From an uncultured Caldisericota bacterium (lineage in GTDB: Bacteria; Caldisericota; Caldisericia; Cryosericales; Cryosericaceae), in the NCBI GenBank assembly GCA_903871855.1, contig CAIQIK010000040.1:1-39870 (forward strand): a stretch of DNA of 39,870 nt. Reading direction: 5' to 3'. Under the pieces are notes generated by a model. The model worked only from the letters and a program-made list of their open reading frames with translations, searched no databases and was not told the origin of the DNA. Of the stretch, positions 32,133-39,870 are shown piece by piece. The first letter of the stretch is position 1. Each line of letters begins with the position of its first letter. The translations under genes were made by a program, and so were the position numbers.

Positions 32133-32594
32133 ATGCTTGTTGAATGCCCGAACTGCCATGAACTGTACGACAATGCTGTTGATGATGCATGTCCAAAATG
32201 CACCGTCACGCACGAGATCGTCTGTCCCAAGTGCGGCAACACATATTCTCCTTTATTCGCAAAGTGCCCTTATTGCGGTGTCAATAACGATGCGTTCGTC
32301 CCAGTGCCAGCTGCAACGCTTCTCTATCCGAGCGTTATGTATATTGATGGCGAAGGCAAGGACAGAAGAACAGCTGCCATGCTCGCTCTCCTTCTCGGTG
32401 GGTTTGGCATACACCAGTTCTACCTTGGGAATACGAGAGCTGGAATCTTCATGCTGCTTTTCTCCTGGACCGGTATTCCGAGCGCAATTGCTGTGGGACA
32501 GGGTATCCGTTATCTAAAAATGACGGACGATGCCTTTGTTCAAATGATGAAGGTCATGCGCCAAAACGAGGAACTCCGCAAATCCATTAGTTAA
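32133..32594 (+). CDS. TM2 domain protein with N-terminal zinc ribbons
   Basis: A 153-residue protein. The N terminus has three CxxC pairs plus a further CPKC (CPNC, CPKC, CPKCGN, CPYCG within residues 5-48), forming two zinc ribbons. A TM2 domain follows (about 80-135) with two membrane helices around the conserved AAMLALLLGGFGIHQFYLGN and ISAxAxGxG-like turn (IPSAIAVGQG). TM2 proteins are small membrane proteins of poorly known function; combination with zinc ribbons is common in bacteria. AAAGGA lies four bases before the ATG. It follows the repeat copy A and stands alone. Confidence 0.85.
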   Translation: MLVECPNCHELYDNAVDDACPKCTVTHEIVCPKCGNTYSPLFAKCPYCGVNNDAFVPVPAATLLYPSVMYIDGEGKDRRTAAMLALLLGGFGIHQFYLGNTRAGIFMLLFSWTGIPSAIAVGQGIRYLKMTDDAFVQMMKVMRQNEELRKSIS

Positions 32595-32663
32595 AAAGGA
32601 AGTTGTATCTCACAAATGAACTCTCGGTGCCTATGAGCAGGACTAGACAAGCGGAGGTTCAAT

Positions 32664-33212
32664 ATGCCATTGAAAGAAATCGATAAACGGAAAGGATTTA
32701 CCTTTCTGGAATCAGGCCCGGTCGTGCTGATTTCCACCAACGACCATGGCAAGAACAACGTGATGACGATTTCCTGGCACATGGTGATGGACTTCGCCCC
32801 GCACGTTGCCATTTCCACCGGCCTGTGGAACCACTCTTTTCATACCATGCTGGAAACAAAAGAATGCGTCATCAACGTTCCTACGGTTGAAATGCTGGAG
32901 ACTGTGGTACGCATCGGGACAGTTTCTGGTACAGAAGTGGACAAGTTTGAAAAGTTCCATCTGACCGCACTTCCGGCAAAAGATGTAAAGGCACCGCTGA
33001 TCGGCGAATGCCTTGCCGCTCTGGAATGCAAGGTCGTAGACTATGTGAAAAAACACGGTCTTGTAATACTGGAAGCAACCCGCATCTGGTACAACGAAGG
33101 AAAAATGGAGAAGAGAGTCTGCCATGCCATCGGAAACGGCAGTTTCTCCGTGGACGGTGAAATCATCGACTACCGCAGCTTAATGGAAAAGAAGGTGCCT
33201 GACGGGGTATGA
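32664..33212 (+). CDS. Flavin reductase-like domain protein, possibly transferred
   Basis: A 182-residue FMN-binding split-barrel protein. GPVVLISTNDHGKNNVMTISWHMVMDFAPHVAIS (18-51) is the flavin-binding N terminus, CVINVPTVEMLETVVRIG the central helix, and LECKVVDYVKKHGLVILEA the dimer strand. These resemble the branch common in Firmicutes and archaea. The reading frame uses more A- and T-ending codons than genes left of 28 kb, which hints at acquisition with the surrounding region. GGAGG lies six bases before the ATG. No redox partner gene is adjacent. Confidence 0.85.
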   Translation: MPLKEIDKRKGFTFLESGPVVLISTNDHGKNNVMTISWHMVMDFAPHVAISTGLWNHSFHTMLETKECVINVPTVEMLETVVRIGTVSGTEVDKFEKFHLTALPAKDVKAPLIGECLAALECKVVDYVKKHGLVILEATRIWYNEGKMEKRVCHAIGNGSFSVDGEIIDYRSLMEKKVPDGV

Positions 33213-33526
33213 TACAAAATCCCACGCGGTGGGTGCGGCAAAAAGGAGTCGTGTAATTTGGAAACAGAGTTTTGCAATTGATGGCGGTGACACAGGAACC
33301 GGCTTTTCGGAGCTCTCGTGTTAGGCTTGCCCAACCAGGTCACTTTTCAATACGCTTCCAGAGCAAATCTGGGCTTACTGTCCCCCCCTGTCCGGATCAC
33401 GTCATTCTGATTACCCCTCACTTTGCCTCTAAAGATGACACGAACTGCGCCTGCATGATACAATTCCACATTTATCAATATACTCCGTGGTAGATACTAT
33501 TTCTTCGAATGATAGGAGAAAACCAC

Positions 33527-34012
33527 ATGAGAACAGTGTCAAAACGAGCACTTCTATCGGCGCTGTGCGTTGTAATCATAGCCGCAGTTGTCTTGGTAGT
33601 GATCATCACACTCAACAAGACTCAATATCGGAACTCTCAGTATGGTTTCTACGTTTCGCTGCCATCGACATGGAAAGGGTACTCCGTCATTGACGAAACG
33701 TGGACGGGGTATACGAATGGGCCAAACGGCCAAGTCGCAAGTGAGCATGGGCCTGAGATCCTCATCAGGCACCCGGCCTGGACAGCCAAAGGTCCACGCC
33801 AGGACATCCCCGTCATGGTTTTCACGCTCGCTCAGTGGAATGCGATTCAACAGGAGAAGTTCTACGTTAGCGCGGCACCGATAGGGCCAAGCGAACTTGG
33901 ACGCAACAGCACCTACATATTCGGGTTGCCACCGAGGTACAACTTTGCCTACATCACAGGCTGGGAAGAGGTAGACAAGATCCTGCAAGGACATTCATTT
34001 CACGCCTTCTGA
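33527..34012 (+). CDS. Single-pass exported protein, function unknown
   Basis: A 161-residue protein with one N-terminal membrane segment (about 8-28, ALLSALCVVIIAAVVLVVIITL) and an extracytoplasmic domain. YGFYVSLPSTWKGYSV, then ILIRHPAW and IPVMVFTLAQWNAI resemble the strand order of PsbP/Mog1-like domains (a 'Y-GF-SLP--WKGY' opening seen in many bacterial exported proteins). This is a fold guess only. AGGAG lies eight bases before the ATG at 33527; an ATG six codons earlier overlaps the ribosome-binding site and is less likely. Neighbours give no hint of role. Confidence 0.65.
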   Translation: MRTVSKRALLSALCVVIIAAVVLVVIITLNKTQYRNSQYGFYVSLPSTWKGYSVIDETWTGYTNGPNGQVASEHGPEILIRHPAWTAKGPRQDIPVMVFTLAQWNAIQQEKFYVSAAPIGPSELGRNSTYIFGLPPRYNFAYITGWEEVDKILQGHSFHAF

Positions 34013-34057
34013 TTCAGACTCGCAGCCCCGGTTACAAACCTGCACGAGGCAAGACAC

Positions 34058-34180
34058 ATGTCGAACAAACTCCGCAACACCTATTCAAGAGGATTGGTCA
34101 TATTGTTGCTTCTCGGTATTCCCTGCGTTCTCTTTAACGCTATGCTCGACGACAGTCCATTCCTGCCGGTCATGGCATAG
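34058..34180 (+). CDS. Short membrane peptide, perhaps the 5' piece of a broken gene
   Basis: A 40-codon frame (MSNKLRNTYSRGLVILLLLGIPC...) with one hydrophobic helix (about 13-27). GAGG lies roughly 10 bases before the ATG. It is followed by about 137 bp in which hydrophobic stretches continue in other frames until the membrane protein at 34318. It may be a real small protein or the first piece of one membrane-protein gene broken by frameshifts. Confidence 0.3.
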   Translation: MSNKLRNTYSRGLVILLLLGIPCVLFNAMLDDSPFLPVMA

Positions 34181-34317
34181 CACCCCGATGTTCAATCTTG
34201 CCTATAGCGGCTTCATCAGCGGATGCGAACTTGTTTTTCGCTTTCGCTGGCGGTTGTATGGTTCTCTAGAACATTCTCAGATAGGCGATTTCCCAAAAAC
34301 ACAGGAGTATTCTCCTG

Positions 34318-34773
34318 TTGTTCTGCATCCCCATAGTCACGTTCCTTTCCATTGCTTTCTCCGTGTACTACTTGAATTCCCCCATGGAAAATGCGTTGGC
34401 AGCATGGATACGTGGCACAATCAACCAGTGTCTTCTCTGCCTGTTCTTGCTAATAAGCACGATCTGTATCTATTCCATCCTTCGAAACGGACAACTCGAG
34501 GACGAACAGGAAGTAGGTAAACCCCGTATCTCTTACAAGATTGAAATGCTGGCTGTCCCATGCGTGACATTGGGAGTGGTGATAGCAAGCGTTTCTGTGA
34601 TGATCTGGAGCTTCATGGCAGGCAGGTTTGCTCCGACAATCATATCAAATAGCAGTCTGGGGCTCTTCCATGTAGGCACGCTGCCCTTCTGCGTCCTTGC
34701 TGTTTTGATCATGGTACTAGCGACGGTAACGGCGGGGATTGTCACTGTTCAGAGCAGTGGCCACAGTCGGTAA
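34318..34773 (+). CDS. Four-helix membrane protein, start uncertain
   Basis: About 151 residues with four predicted helices (2-19, 34-54, 77-101, 114-143) and a charged loop LRNGQLEDEQEVGKPRISYK between helices 2 and 3. No family was recognised. The first possible start is a TTG ten bases after AGGAG; there is no better one, which fits a gene whose 5' part is damaged. The frame upstream is closed by a stop just before. It ends about 135 bp before repeat copy B. Confidence 0.45.
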   Translation: MFCIPIVTFLSIAFSVYYLNSPMENALAAWIRGTINQCLLCLFLLISTICIYSILRNGQLEDEQEVGKPRISYKIEMLAVPCVTLGVVIASVSVMIWSFMAGRFAPTIISNSSLGLFHVGTLPFCVLAVLIMVLATVTAGIVTVQSSGHSR

Positions 34774-34907
34774 CTGACTTTTTCGACATTTTTGCTTTCA
34801 CTCGGCATTTTCCCGGTTCGCCCTCAAGAACCGGATTCGCTCTCCAATTTCCCAATTCGTTGGCAATTGCCCAGATCCGGGATGATGCAGCTATCTCACC
34901 GACGTTC

Positions 34908-35086
34908 CTGCCATTTCTGACCGAAAACGGCCTTCCGTCTGTCATCAATTTGCCAGTCCCGTCATCACTTCGCCCTGGCAGTAATGTCGTGCAATTCTGA
35001 ATGCCCTACGCAACCATGCGGGTTTGCTGGCATGAAATTACACGACTCTAATTGCAGAAACCAGGCGGGCGCGACAATTAGAGCCG
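34908..35086. repeat. Repeat copy B with inverted element-end-like arms
   Basis: Bases 34908-35062 match copy A (31848-31992) in order and are about three-quarters identical by eye. Copy B continues into CGACTCTAATTG (35043-35054) facing CAATTAGAGCCG (35075-35086), an inverted repeat with one mismatch around 20 bp. The right arm and its flank match 28802-28821. The whole gap 34774-35329 contains no convincing gene besides this repeat. Confidence 0.6.
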
Positions 35087-35329
35087 TGCAATTTGCAGAT
35101 GTGTCACATAGTTGGCAGTATGCATGCGACAGGCAAGATGAGCCTTAGAGCGAGAGCGGACTCTACCCTGTCAGGAACTCAGCAGGAGCTGGGAACCACG
35201 TTTTTGTTGTTCTGGCCCGAAGATTCCCAAAGTGGTGCATACACATACAATCGATATACTAAGATTGATTTGGAACAATGGTTCGGCAATGCGAGTAATG
35301 GACTATTCACGGACAAGGGGGTACTGCAA

Positions 35330-35854
35330 ATGGCTGAGATCATTAAGGTATACAGGGAAAGCCTTCCATCGCTGCGCCTCATAGGGAAACGGTACACCGA
35401 CCGTGACAGAGGTGCAGACGGTGGCTTCAGCAACAAGTGGCGTGAATGGTTTCATCAAGGCTGTTTCAAGCCGCTGGAAGCATTGGCGAGCCTGCCTGAA
35501 AATGAAGGTGCATATGTCGGCTGCATGAGATGTGGAGAAGAGTTCGAGTACTGGATTGGTTTGTTCTTTCCCGCAGGGACCTCAGCTCCAGATGGTTACG
35601 CGTATGTTGATATTCCCGCGGGTGACGTCGGTACTTGCTGGATTCATGGACGTGAGGATACCGGCGAGCTCTATGGAGAGAAACCACACAATATGTGTAT
35701 GTCCAGGATCAAAGAGGCTGGCTGGCAGGTCGCACGCAATCCCTGGTTCTTTGAGCGCTACAACTGTCCACGCTTCACAACACCTGACGTCGAAGGCAAG
35801 GTGGTTCTGGATTACTGTGTCTCCTTGCGAGGTGAGCAGCAGTTGGCCAGGTAG
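35330..35854 (+). CDS. GyrI-like small-molecule-binding domain protein
   Basis: A 174-residue protein of the GyrI-like/AraC effector-binding fold. It begins MAEIIKVYRESLPSLRLIGKRYTD, then FSNKWREWFHQGCFKPLE, EEFEYWIGLFFPAGTSAPDGYAYVDIPAGDV, and ends with WFFERYNCPRFTTPD and VVLDYCVSL. The Glu in FERY sits where ligand-binding glutamates occur in this fold. No DNA-binding domain is attached, so it is a stand-alone ligand-binding protein. Family members bind drugs or inhibit gyrase, or serve as hydrolases of small toxins. I choose the ATG at 35330 from family N termini and AAGGGGG eight bases upstream; the frame is open to 35093. Confidence 0.78.
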   Translation: MAEIIKVYRESLPSLRLIGKRYTDRDRGADGGFSNKWREWFHQGCFKPLEALASLPENEGAYVGCMRCGEEFEYWIGLFFPAGTSAPDGYAYVDIPAGDVGTCWIHGREDTGELYGEKPHNMCMSRIKEAGWQVARNPWFFERYNCPRFTTPDVEGKVVLDYCVSLRGEQQLAR

Positions 35855-36206
35855 CCTTCGAGAAGACGGAAAACGTGAACGGGGTCGGGTCTGCACATTT
35901 TACGAAATCTTCCATGTTCAGCGCAAGAACCCGCGGGAGTATGCCTGGCATGAAGAACTAGGAATCCAGTTTCATACACTAGAATTTTGGCAGGTGGAGC
36001 AAGGTCTTGGTAGGCGCCTTGAGGTTCTGGCATTTTTGACCTTCTCCCCTGCAAGTTAGTCAAAGCACTGCCACCGCGTTACACTTGTGGGCGTGGGTAC
36101 GATTTCTACTGCGCTGCTGTACAGATAGGGCGCGCTGATGACACTGGTGACCAGGTTTGATTCCAACGCCCTTGTTGAAGGAAAGGACGTGTTGGAGGCG
36201 TATAGC

Positions 36207-38351
36207 ATGAAGACGAACGGATTGGTCAGGTTTATTGCGGTCGGGGTGGTAGTACTTCTCGTCATCTCGGTTGGTGCATATTTCTGGATTCGACCTAATG
36301 GAAAGTCCACGATTAGAGTGCCTGTCGGTGATGACATGGCCACCCAGATCAAGAAAGGGACAACCATATACACGACAGAGAATGTCCCTGCTTTCGTCTT
36401 GGACGGAACGAGCACGTTCACGACAGACTTCTCGGCTACCGTGAAGGTCCTGGATGTTCTGAACACGAGAACTATCAGAGTGGAGATCCTCTCTCCCACC
36501 ACGTTCGAACAGCAACCTGGATATGTGGGATATCTCTATCTCTGCGCTCCTCTTTCAGAGAAGGCAAAGAAACTCGCTGACGGTACCGTCGTGTACACCG
36601 GCACCGGGTATCCCCAGATCATCGTGGGACGGTCATATGACGTGGCCGGGGTCCTCCAACCGGGGTGGCAGGACTACCCGTACATCTACATTTCTACCGC
36701 TGCTGAGTTCCAGCAGAGCCCGGATGACAGTATCAATAATCAGGTGCTCCTTGCTGCGGCACGTTCCTTCGCAGAACAGGCAGCGGCGGCCGGGAACCAT
36801 CACATGACGCGCCAACCTGCAATCACGGTCAGCAACAATCAGGTCCAGGCAGGCAAGGTGGAAGCTCTGATGACAATCGAAACAACGGATGCCTTGAACA
36901 GCGGGCCGGTGGATGCCCAGCCGGTCATTGCCGGAGAACTTCAATACCTTCAGGATCACGGCGCTGCACTGTCTGTTGCTGCCAAGAAAGCTGTTGAAGA
37001 CGACATCGCCTACTGGCGTGGCACGATTGAACACGCCATGAATGTTCCAAGTGAAACCTCCTATGTGATCAAGGTTGTTGGAGACGTAGACACTGCCGGC
37101 AATATCGATGCCGCCTCTCTTCAAGTGTACGTGGATAACGGAGTGAAGGGGAGCAATTACGTCCCTGCAGCTGAGTCCCTCGAAGGCATCCGTTCTCTCA
37201 GAGTGACCGTGGCCCAAGCGTATGCCAACGCTGCGTCCATAGCGTCAGGTGCGTCCGCCAAGATCACCATGATGGAGAGAACCAACGTGACTTCATCAGG
37301 GGACCTGAATGCTCCGTCAACACAATACGATGCAGCCCCGTTCACGTGGGATGTCGCGCAAAACACACTGCGGAGTTCGGGTACAACCGTCTTGCACGTA
37401 AATGACGTCGACAATTGGGGGCGTATGCTCCTCTGGTGTTCCGGTTCACCCCTTCTTGCCGTTCAACAATGGAGTTACAGGGACAGGCTGCCATGCGTGA
37501 CGGCGACATCGAAGGACCTTACTCTTCTCGCTCTTCCCGTGGAAATGCAGTATGCACCTACCACGCAGTATGCGTCTACCATGAGCGACTCTATGGCCTA
37601 CTGGTACGTGCCAGAGGAAAAGGCTTTTGTCGCTGCGCCGAGTGAACTCTTCGTATCTGAGCCTCGAAAGACGCTAGATGGCACGACCATGACGATAACG
37701 GAGCACGCTCTTGCCTCTGGTTCCAAGGACCAGACACTCGCCGTTCCTGTTCCCTCTGGTATGTGGAAGATTGCCCTCGTGTACGGAAGCGGTAGTATTC
37801 GCGATGGATTCGTGCTCATTGAAGCATCGAAAGCCAATGCACCGATCAACACTCCAGATGCACTCTGGTTCCTTCGCATGAACGGCGGAAAAGCAAGCTG
37901 GATACGGTGTGGCGATTTGTCTGGATTTGGTGGAAGCCTCTTCGGGGCTATTGGTCCGACCTTTGCACGCATCGGGTCGCTGCTCTATTTCGTTCAAGGA
38001 CACGGCAAGATTGCCTGCATCAACACGGCAGCACCTTCGCCTTCGATAGCGTGGCCGGAGAAGATCAATGTGCTCCTTGACGACATCTATCGGAACGGGG
38101 GGACCGACGCTGCAGCGCCAATTCCGGCTGAGGTGGCGAGCGACAATGGAATGCTGATTATCGAATACCCTGATGTCAATTGGAACCGAGTGTACTACGC
38201 CGTGGATGCGTCTGGAACGGTGCTTGGAAGCCTGCGTGCGGACAAGACGTCGGTGACAAGCTTCGACGCCGAGGGAAAGCAGGGTCTTTCTCTCCCCTTC
38301 AAGAATGCATCAAGCAACATCTCTCTTCCTTCCGTCGACCTCTTTGAATGA
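36207..38351 (+). CDS. Large exported protein with one membrane anchor, function unknown
   Basis: About 714 residues. One N-terminal membrane helix (about 7-28, FIAVGVVVLLVISVGAYFWI) is followed by a long extracytoplasmic region. It has strand-rich stretches such as TFTTDFSATVKVLDVLNTRTIRVEIL, a central helical part (LAAARSFAEQAAAAGN, LQYLQDHGAALSVAAKKAVEDDIAYW), and a C-terminal part that resembles propeller-like strands (ALWFLRMNGGKASWIRCGDL, IGSLLYFVQGHGKIACINT, NRVYYAVDASGTVLGSL). No family was recognised. GGAGG lies eight bases before the ATG at 36207; the frame opens further upstream at 36138. A surface or substrate-sensing role is possible but unsupported. Confidence 0.65.
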   Translation: MKTNGLVRFIAVGVVVLLVISVGAYFWIRPNGKSTIRVPVGDDMATQIKKGTTIYTTENVPAFVLDGTSTFTTDFSATVKVLDVLNTRTIRVEILSPTTFEQQPGYVGYLYLCAPLSEKAKKLADGTVVYTGTGYPQIIVGRSYDVAGVLQPGWQDYPYIYISTAAEFQQSPDDSINNQVLLAAARSFAEQAAAAGNHHMTRQPAITVSNNQVQAGKVEALMTIETTDALNSGPVDAQPVIAGELQYLQDHGAALSVAAKKAVEDDIAYWRGTIEHAMNVPSETSYVIKVVGDVDTAGNIDAASLQVYVDNGVKGSNYVPAAESLEGIRSLRVTVAQAYANAASIASGASAKITMMERTNVTSSGDLNAPSTQYDAAPFTWDVAQNTLRSSGTTVLHVNDVDNWGRMLLWCSGSPLLAVQQWSYRDRLPCVTATSKDLTLLALPVEMQYAPTTQYASTMSDSMAYWYVPEEKAFVAAPSELFVSEPRKTLDGTTMTITEHALASGSKDQTLAVPVPSGMWKIALVYGSGSIRDGFVLIEASKANAPINTPDALWFLRMNGGKASWIRCGDLSGFGGSLFGAIGPTFARIGSLLYFVQGHGKIACINTAAPSPSIAWPEKINVLLDDIYRNGGTDAAAPIPAEVASDNGMLIIEYPDVNWNRVYYAVDASGTVLGSLRADKTSVTSFDAEGKQGLSLPFKNASSNISLPSVDLFE

Positions 38352-38481
38352 ACTGTTTCATTGGTATTGAAACACAGCGAAAGGTTCACTCCTGTTCGTA
38401 CCGCAACGTCAGTGCGTCTGGTCCGGCTCTGGTGACTGGGTTTCAATCCACCGCTCTCATTAGAAGTATGTGTTGGAGGAT

Positions 38482-38907
38482 ATGGTGAGAAAGAATAGGC
38501 TAACTGCAGTCATCATCTGGGTGTCTTTGTGGGTCATATTCGCTAGCGTATGTCTCTACTACTTCTTGCTTTTGCCGGTGAGAACTGCGACGCTTGTCGG
38601 TTCCTCTGCGCACTGGAAAGCGGAGGATATTGTGCAAGTGCAAATACTGGACAAGGGTTGGCATGCGAGCTCATTCGATGATCTCACAATGTGGTGGACG
38701 GGCACCCCGGGTGGGGTCACAGACGTGAAGTTTCAGCTTGCTGGATTGCATGGGGTGATCGAGGAAGGAGATGAGTCTGGACCGTTCAATCCATGGAAGA
38801 TTCACAACACAGATGTCCTTATCTCCGAGCCGCAACTTGAATATGGATTAGTCCTCACCATTACGTGGAAGGATGGTACCGAAACCCTGCACCTACAGAG
38901 GCACTAG
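38482..38907 (+). CDS. Small single-pass exported protein, function unknown
   Basis: About 141 residues with one membrane helix near the N terminus (about 8-31, LTAVIIWVSLWVIFASVCLYYFLLL) and a compact beta-rich outer domain ending in LVLTITWKDGTETLHLQRH. No family was recognised. The start is uncertain: GGAGG (38475-38479) is two bases before the ATG and five before an in-frame GTG at 38485, which is better spaced. It resembles its left neighbour in topology only. The 130-bp gap to 38351 contains the inverted repeat TGTTTCA/TGAAACA (38354-38374), a possible terminator for the upstream gene. Confidence 0.6.
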   Translation: MVRKNRLTAVIIWVSLWVIFASVCLYYFLLLPVRTATLVGSSAHWKAEDIVQVQILDKGWHASSFDDLTMWWTGTPGGVTDVKFQLAGLHGVIEEGDESGPFNPWKIHNTDVLISEPQLEYGLVLTITWKDGTETLHLQRH

Positions 38908-38948
38908 ATGTTGTTTTTGTTAGAATATAATATTGGGAGGTGCATGAC

Positions 38949-39695
38949 ATGACATTGATGGACGGCGAACAGGTTGCAGGTTCACGAGAGACCCAAGACG
39001 TCGAATTGGCAAGATCACAACGACGGGCAGTTGGCTGGCTCACCGCATGCGGCGGGGCTCGCCTGATGGTCCCGTGGTTGATGCTGCCCATTGTTGACGG
39101 TTTTGTGCGGATGAACGCGTTTTCCCGTGGACTCCTGGTGCAGGAGGCAGCACTCATGATCCCCGTGTTCGTTGGTACGGCGAATCCTGTGCTGATCCCA
39201 TGGCGCAGGCCGTTGCGGGCGAACACGGCAGCCGTGATCCATTCGCTGACGCGACTCCAGCTTGCAACTGTTCTCAGCATGCTTGCGGTCCTTTCCATGA
39301 TAGCAGGACTAGCGCTTGGCGCATCGGCAGGCGGAGGAGCCCCGAGCATCGGACTCTATCAGCCGGCAGCCGTCATCGCACAGACGGCACAACACCTTGA
39401 ATGGCTGTGGTGGGCCTCGGCGGCAGGGATGGTGTTCGTGATGGCTTCGGTAGCGGTCCAGCCATGGCCGCTGCATCTTGAAACAACCGCTGCGATCGGT
39501 ATCGCCGCTGTGGAGGCGGGCACGCTACTCCTGTTTCTCTGTCTGCACAACACCCTTGCTGCGCTTGGGATGACACTACTTCATCTTACTGTTGGGAATG
39601 TACTACTCTTTCCCAAGGACTGGCAGTACGAACTGAGGAACACCGATGCCGACCATGACAAGGGATGGTTTGAGAACCACCAGGATCGTCTGTAG
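38949..39695 (+). CDS. Polytopic membrane protein, function unknown
   Basis: About 248 residues with five or six hydrophobic helices (for example around LMVPWLMLPIVDGFV, AALMIPVFVGTANPVLIPW, LATVLSMLAVLSMIAGLALGAS, WLWWASAAGMVFVMASVAV, TTAAIGIAAVEAGTLLLFLCL, TLAALGMTLLHLTVGNVLLF). No family was recognised. GGGAGG lies eight bases before the ATG at 38949; an in-frame GTG at 38940 overlaps it. A perfect TATAAT (38926-38931) lies upstream without a good -35. Its GC-rich codons resemble the left part of the window more than the preceding accessory genes. Confidence 0.6.
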   Translation: MTLMDGEQVAGSRETQDVELARSQRRAVGWLTACGGARLMVPWLMLPIVDGFVRMNAFSRGLLVQEAALMIPVFVGTANPVLIPWRRPLRANTAAVIHSLTRLQLATVLSMLAVLSMIAGLALGASAGGGAPSIGLYQPAAVIAQTAQHLEWLWWASAAGMVFVMASVAVQPWPLHLETTAAIGIAAVEAGTLLLFLCLHNTLAALGMTLLHLTVGNVLLFPKDWQYELRNTDADHDKGWFENHQDRL

Positions 39696-39779
39696 ACACA
39701 TGATAATGGCTACAAATGGCGAGAACAACAAGTCAAGTCCAGAATGTTGGTGTAAATTCTCCTTTCGGTATGGATCGGG

Positions 39780-39870
39780 TCAGGCAGTCAATTGGTCAGT
39801 GTGGTTCAGTTCGTTACTGTCGAGTTGCACTGCTTTCCTGGCTTCTTCCTTGTCAGCTTCATAGCGTTCC
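39780..39870 (-). CDS. Possible C-terminal end of a gene entering from the right edge
   Basis: On the minus strand an open frame runs from the window edge for 29 codons to a TGA at 39782-39780. It is charged and helix-forming (RYEADKEEARKAVQLD). Too little is visible to name it, and the gene itself is inferred only from the open frame. Confidence 0.3.
   Translation of the reverse strand, partial: ERYEADKEEARKAVQLDSNELNHTDQLTA

Noticed and set aside
38354-38450. CRISPR-like words near 38.4 kb (GGTATTGAAAC and GTTTCAATCC)
   Set aside because: The 11-mer matches the repeat end, but there is no second full repeat, no regular spacing, and the word is one arm of a short hairpin after a gene.
39646-39864. 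A 72-codon plus-strand frame at the right edge
   Set aside because: It starts within the upstream membrane gene, lacks a ribosome-binding site and has no recognisable motif; a minus-strand partial frame is equally plausible there.

Overview
The window is bacterial DNA of moderately high GC in most parts. Nothing in it fixes the phylum. A lipoprotein with S-layer homology (SLH) repeats, an LCP-family cell-wall enzyme, a DegV protein and a DUF4342 protein suggest a free-living bacterium, perhaps monoderm or deep-branching. No rRNA or tRNA gene was recognised.

Region 1 (1-14245) is a CRISPR-linked signalling and defence locus. An array of 20 identical 37-bp repeats runs off the left edge. The repeat complement ends in ATTGAAAC, typical of a type III 5' handle, and a good promoter reads into the array from the right, so it is transcribed leftward. 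An operon leads the same way: CARF-HD protein, Csx15-like protein, Cas6, reverse transcriptase-Cas1 fusion, Cas2, leader, array. Diverging from it are a four-helix membrane protein ending in a CARF-like domain and, after a terminator, a short Clp/Hsp100-type AAA+ unfoldase. A second CARF-HD paralogue then points back toward them. No Cas10, Csm or Cmr gene is present. The set suggests cyclic-oligonucleotide signalling with several outputs (HD enzymes, a membrane effector, perhaps an unfoldase) and a possible off-switch (Csx15). The membrane CARF plus unfoldase pairing is the best candidate for an undescribed system.

Region 2 (14246-28789) is mostly ordinary chromosome: a YbjQ-like protein, an SLH lipoprotein with a degenerate serine-hydrolase domain, an acidic coiled-coil protein, DUF4342, DegV, an aldo/keto reductase-DUF2804-GNAT cluster, an LCP protein, an iron-type alcohol dehydrogenase lacking two metal ligands, a GNAT, a flavin reductase, and an MFS-ChrB pair behind a perfect inverted repeat. 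Small palindromic repeats of one family lie in several gaps here and in region 1.

Region 3 (28790-39870) looks more AT-rich and accessory. It contains an unknown TPR-like/membrane operon ending in a recombination scar, a TM2 protein, a second flavin reductase, several single-pass or polytopic proteins of unknown function, a GyrI-like ligand-binding protein, and two diverged copies of a non-coding repeat that may be mobile-element ends. A partial gene may enter from the right edge.
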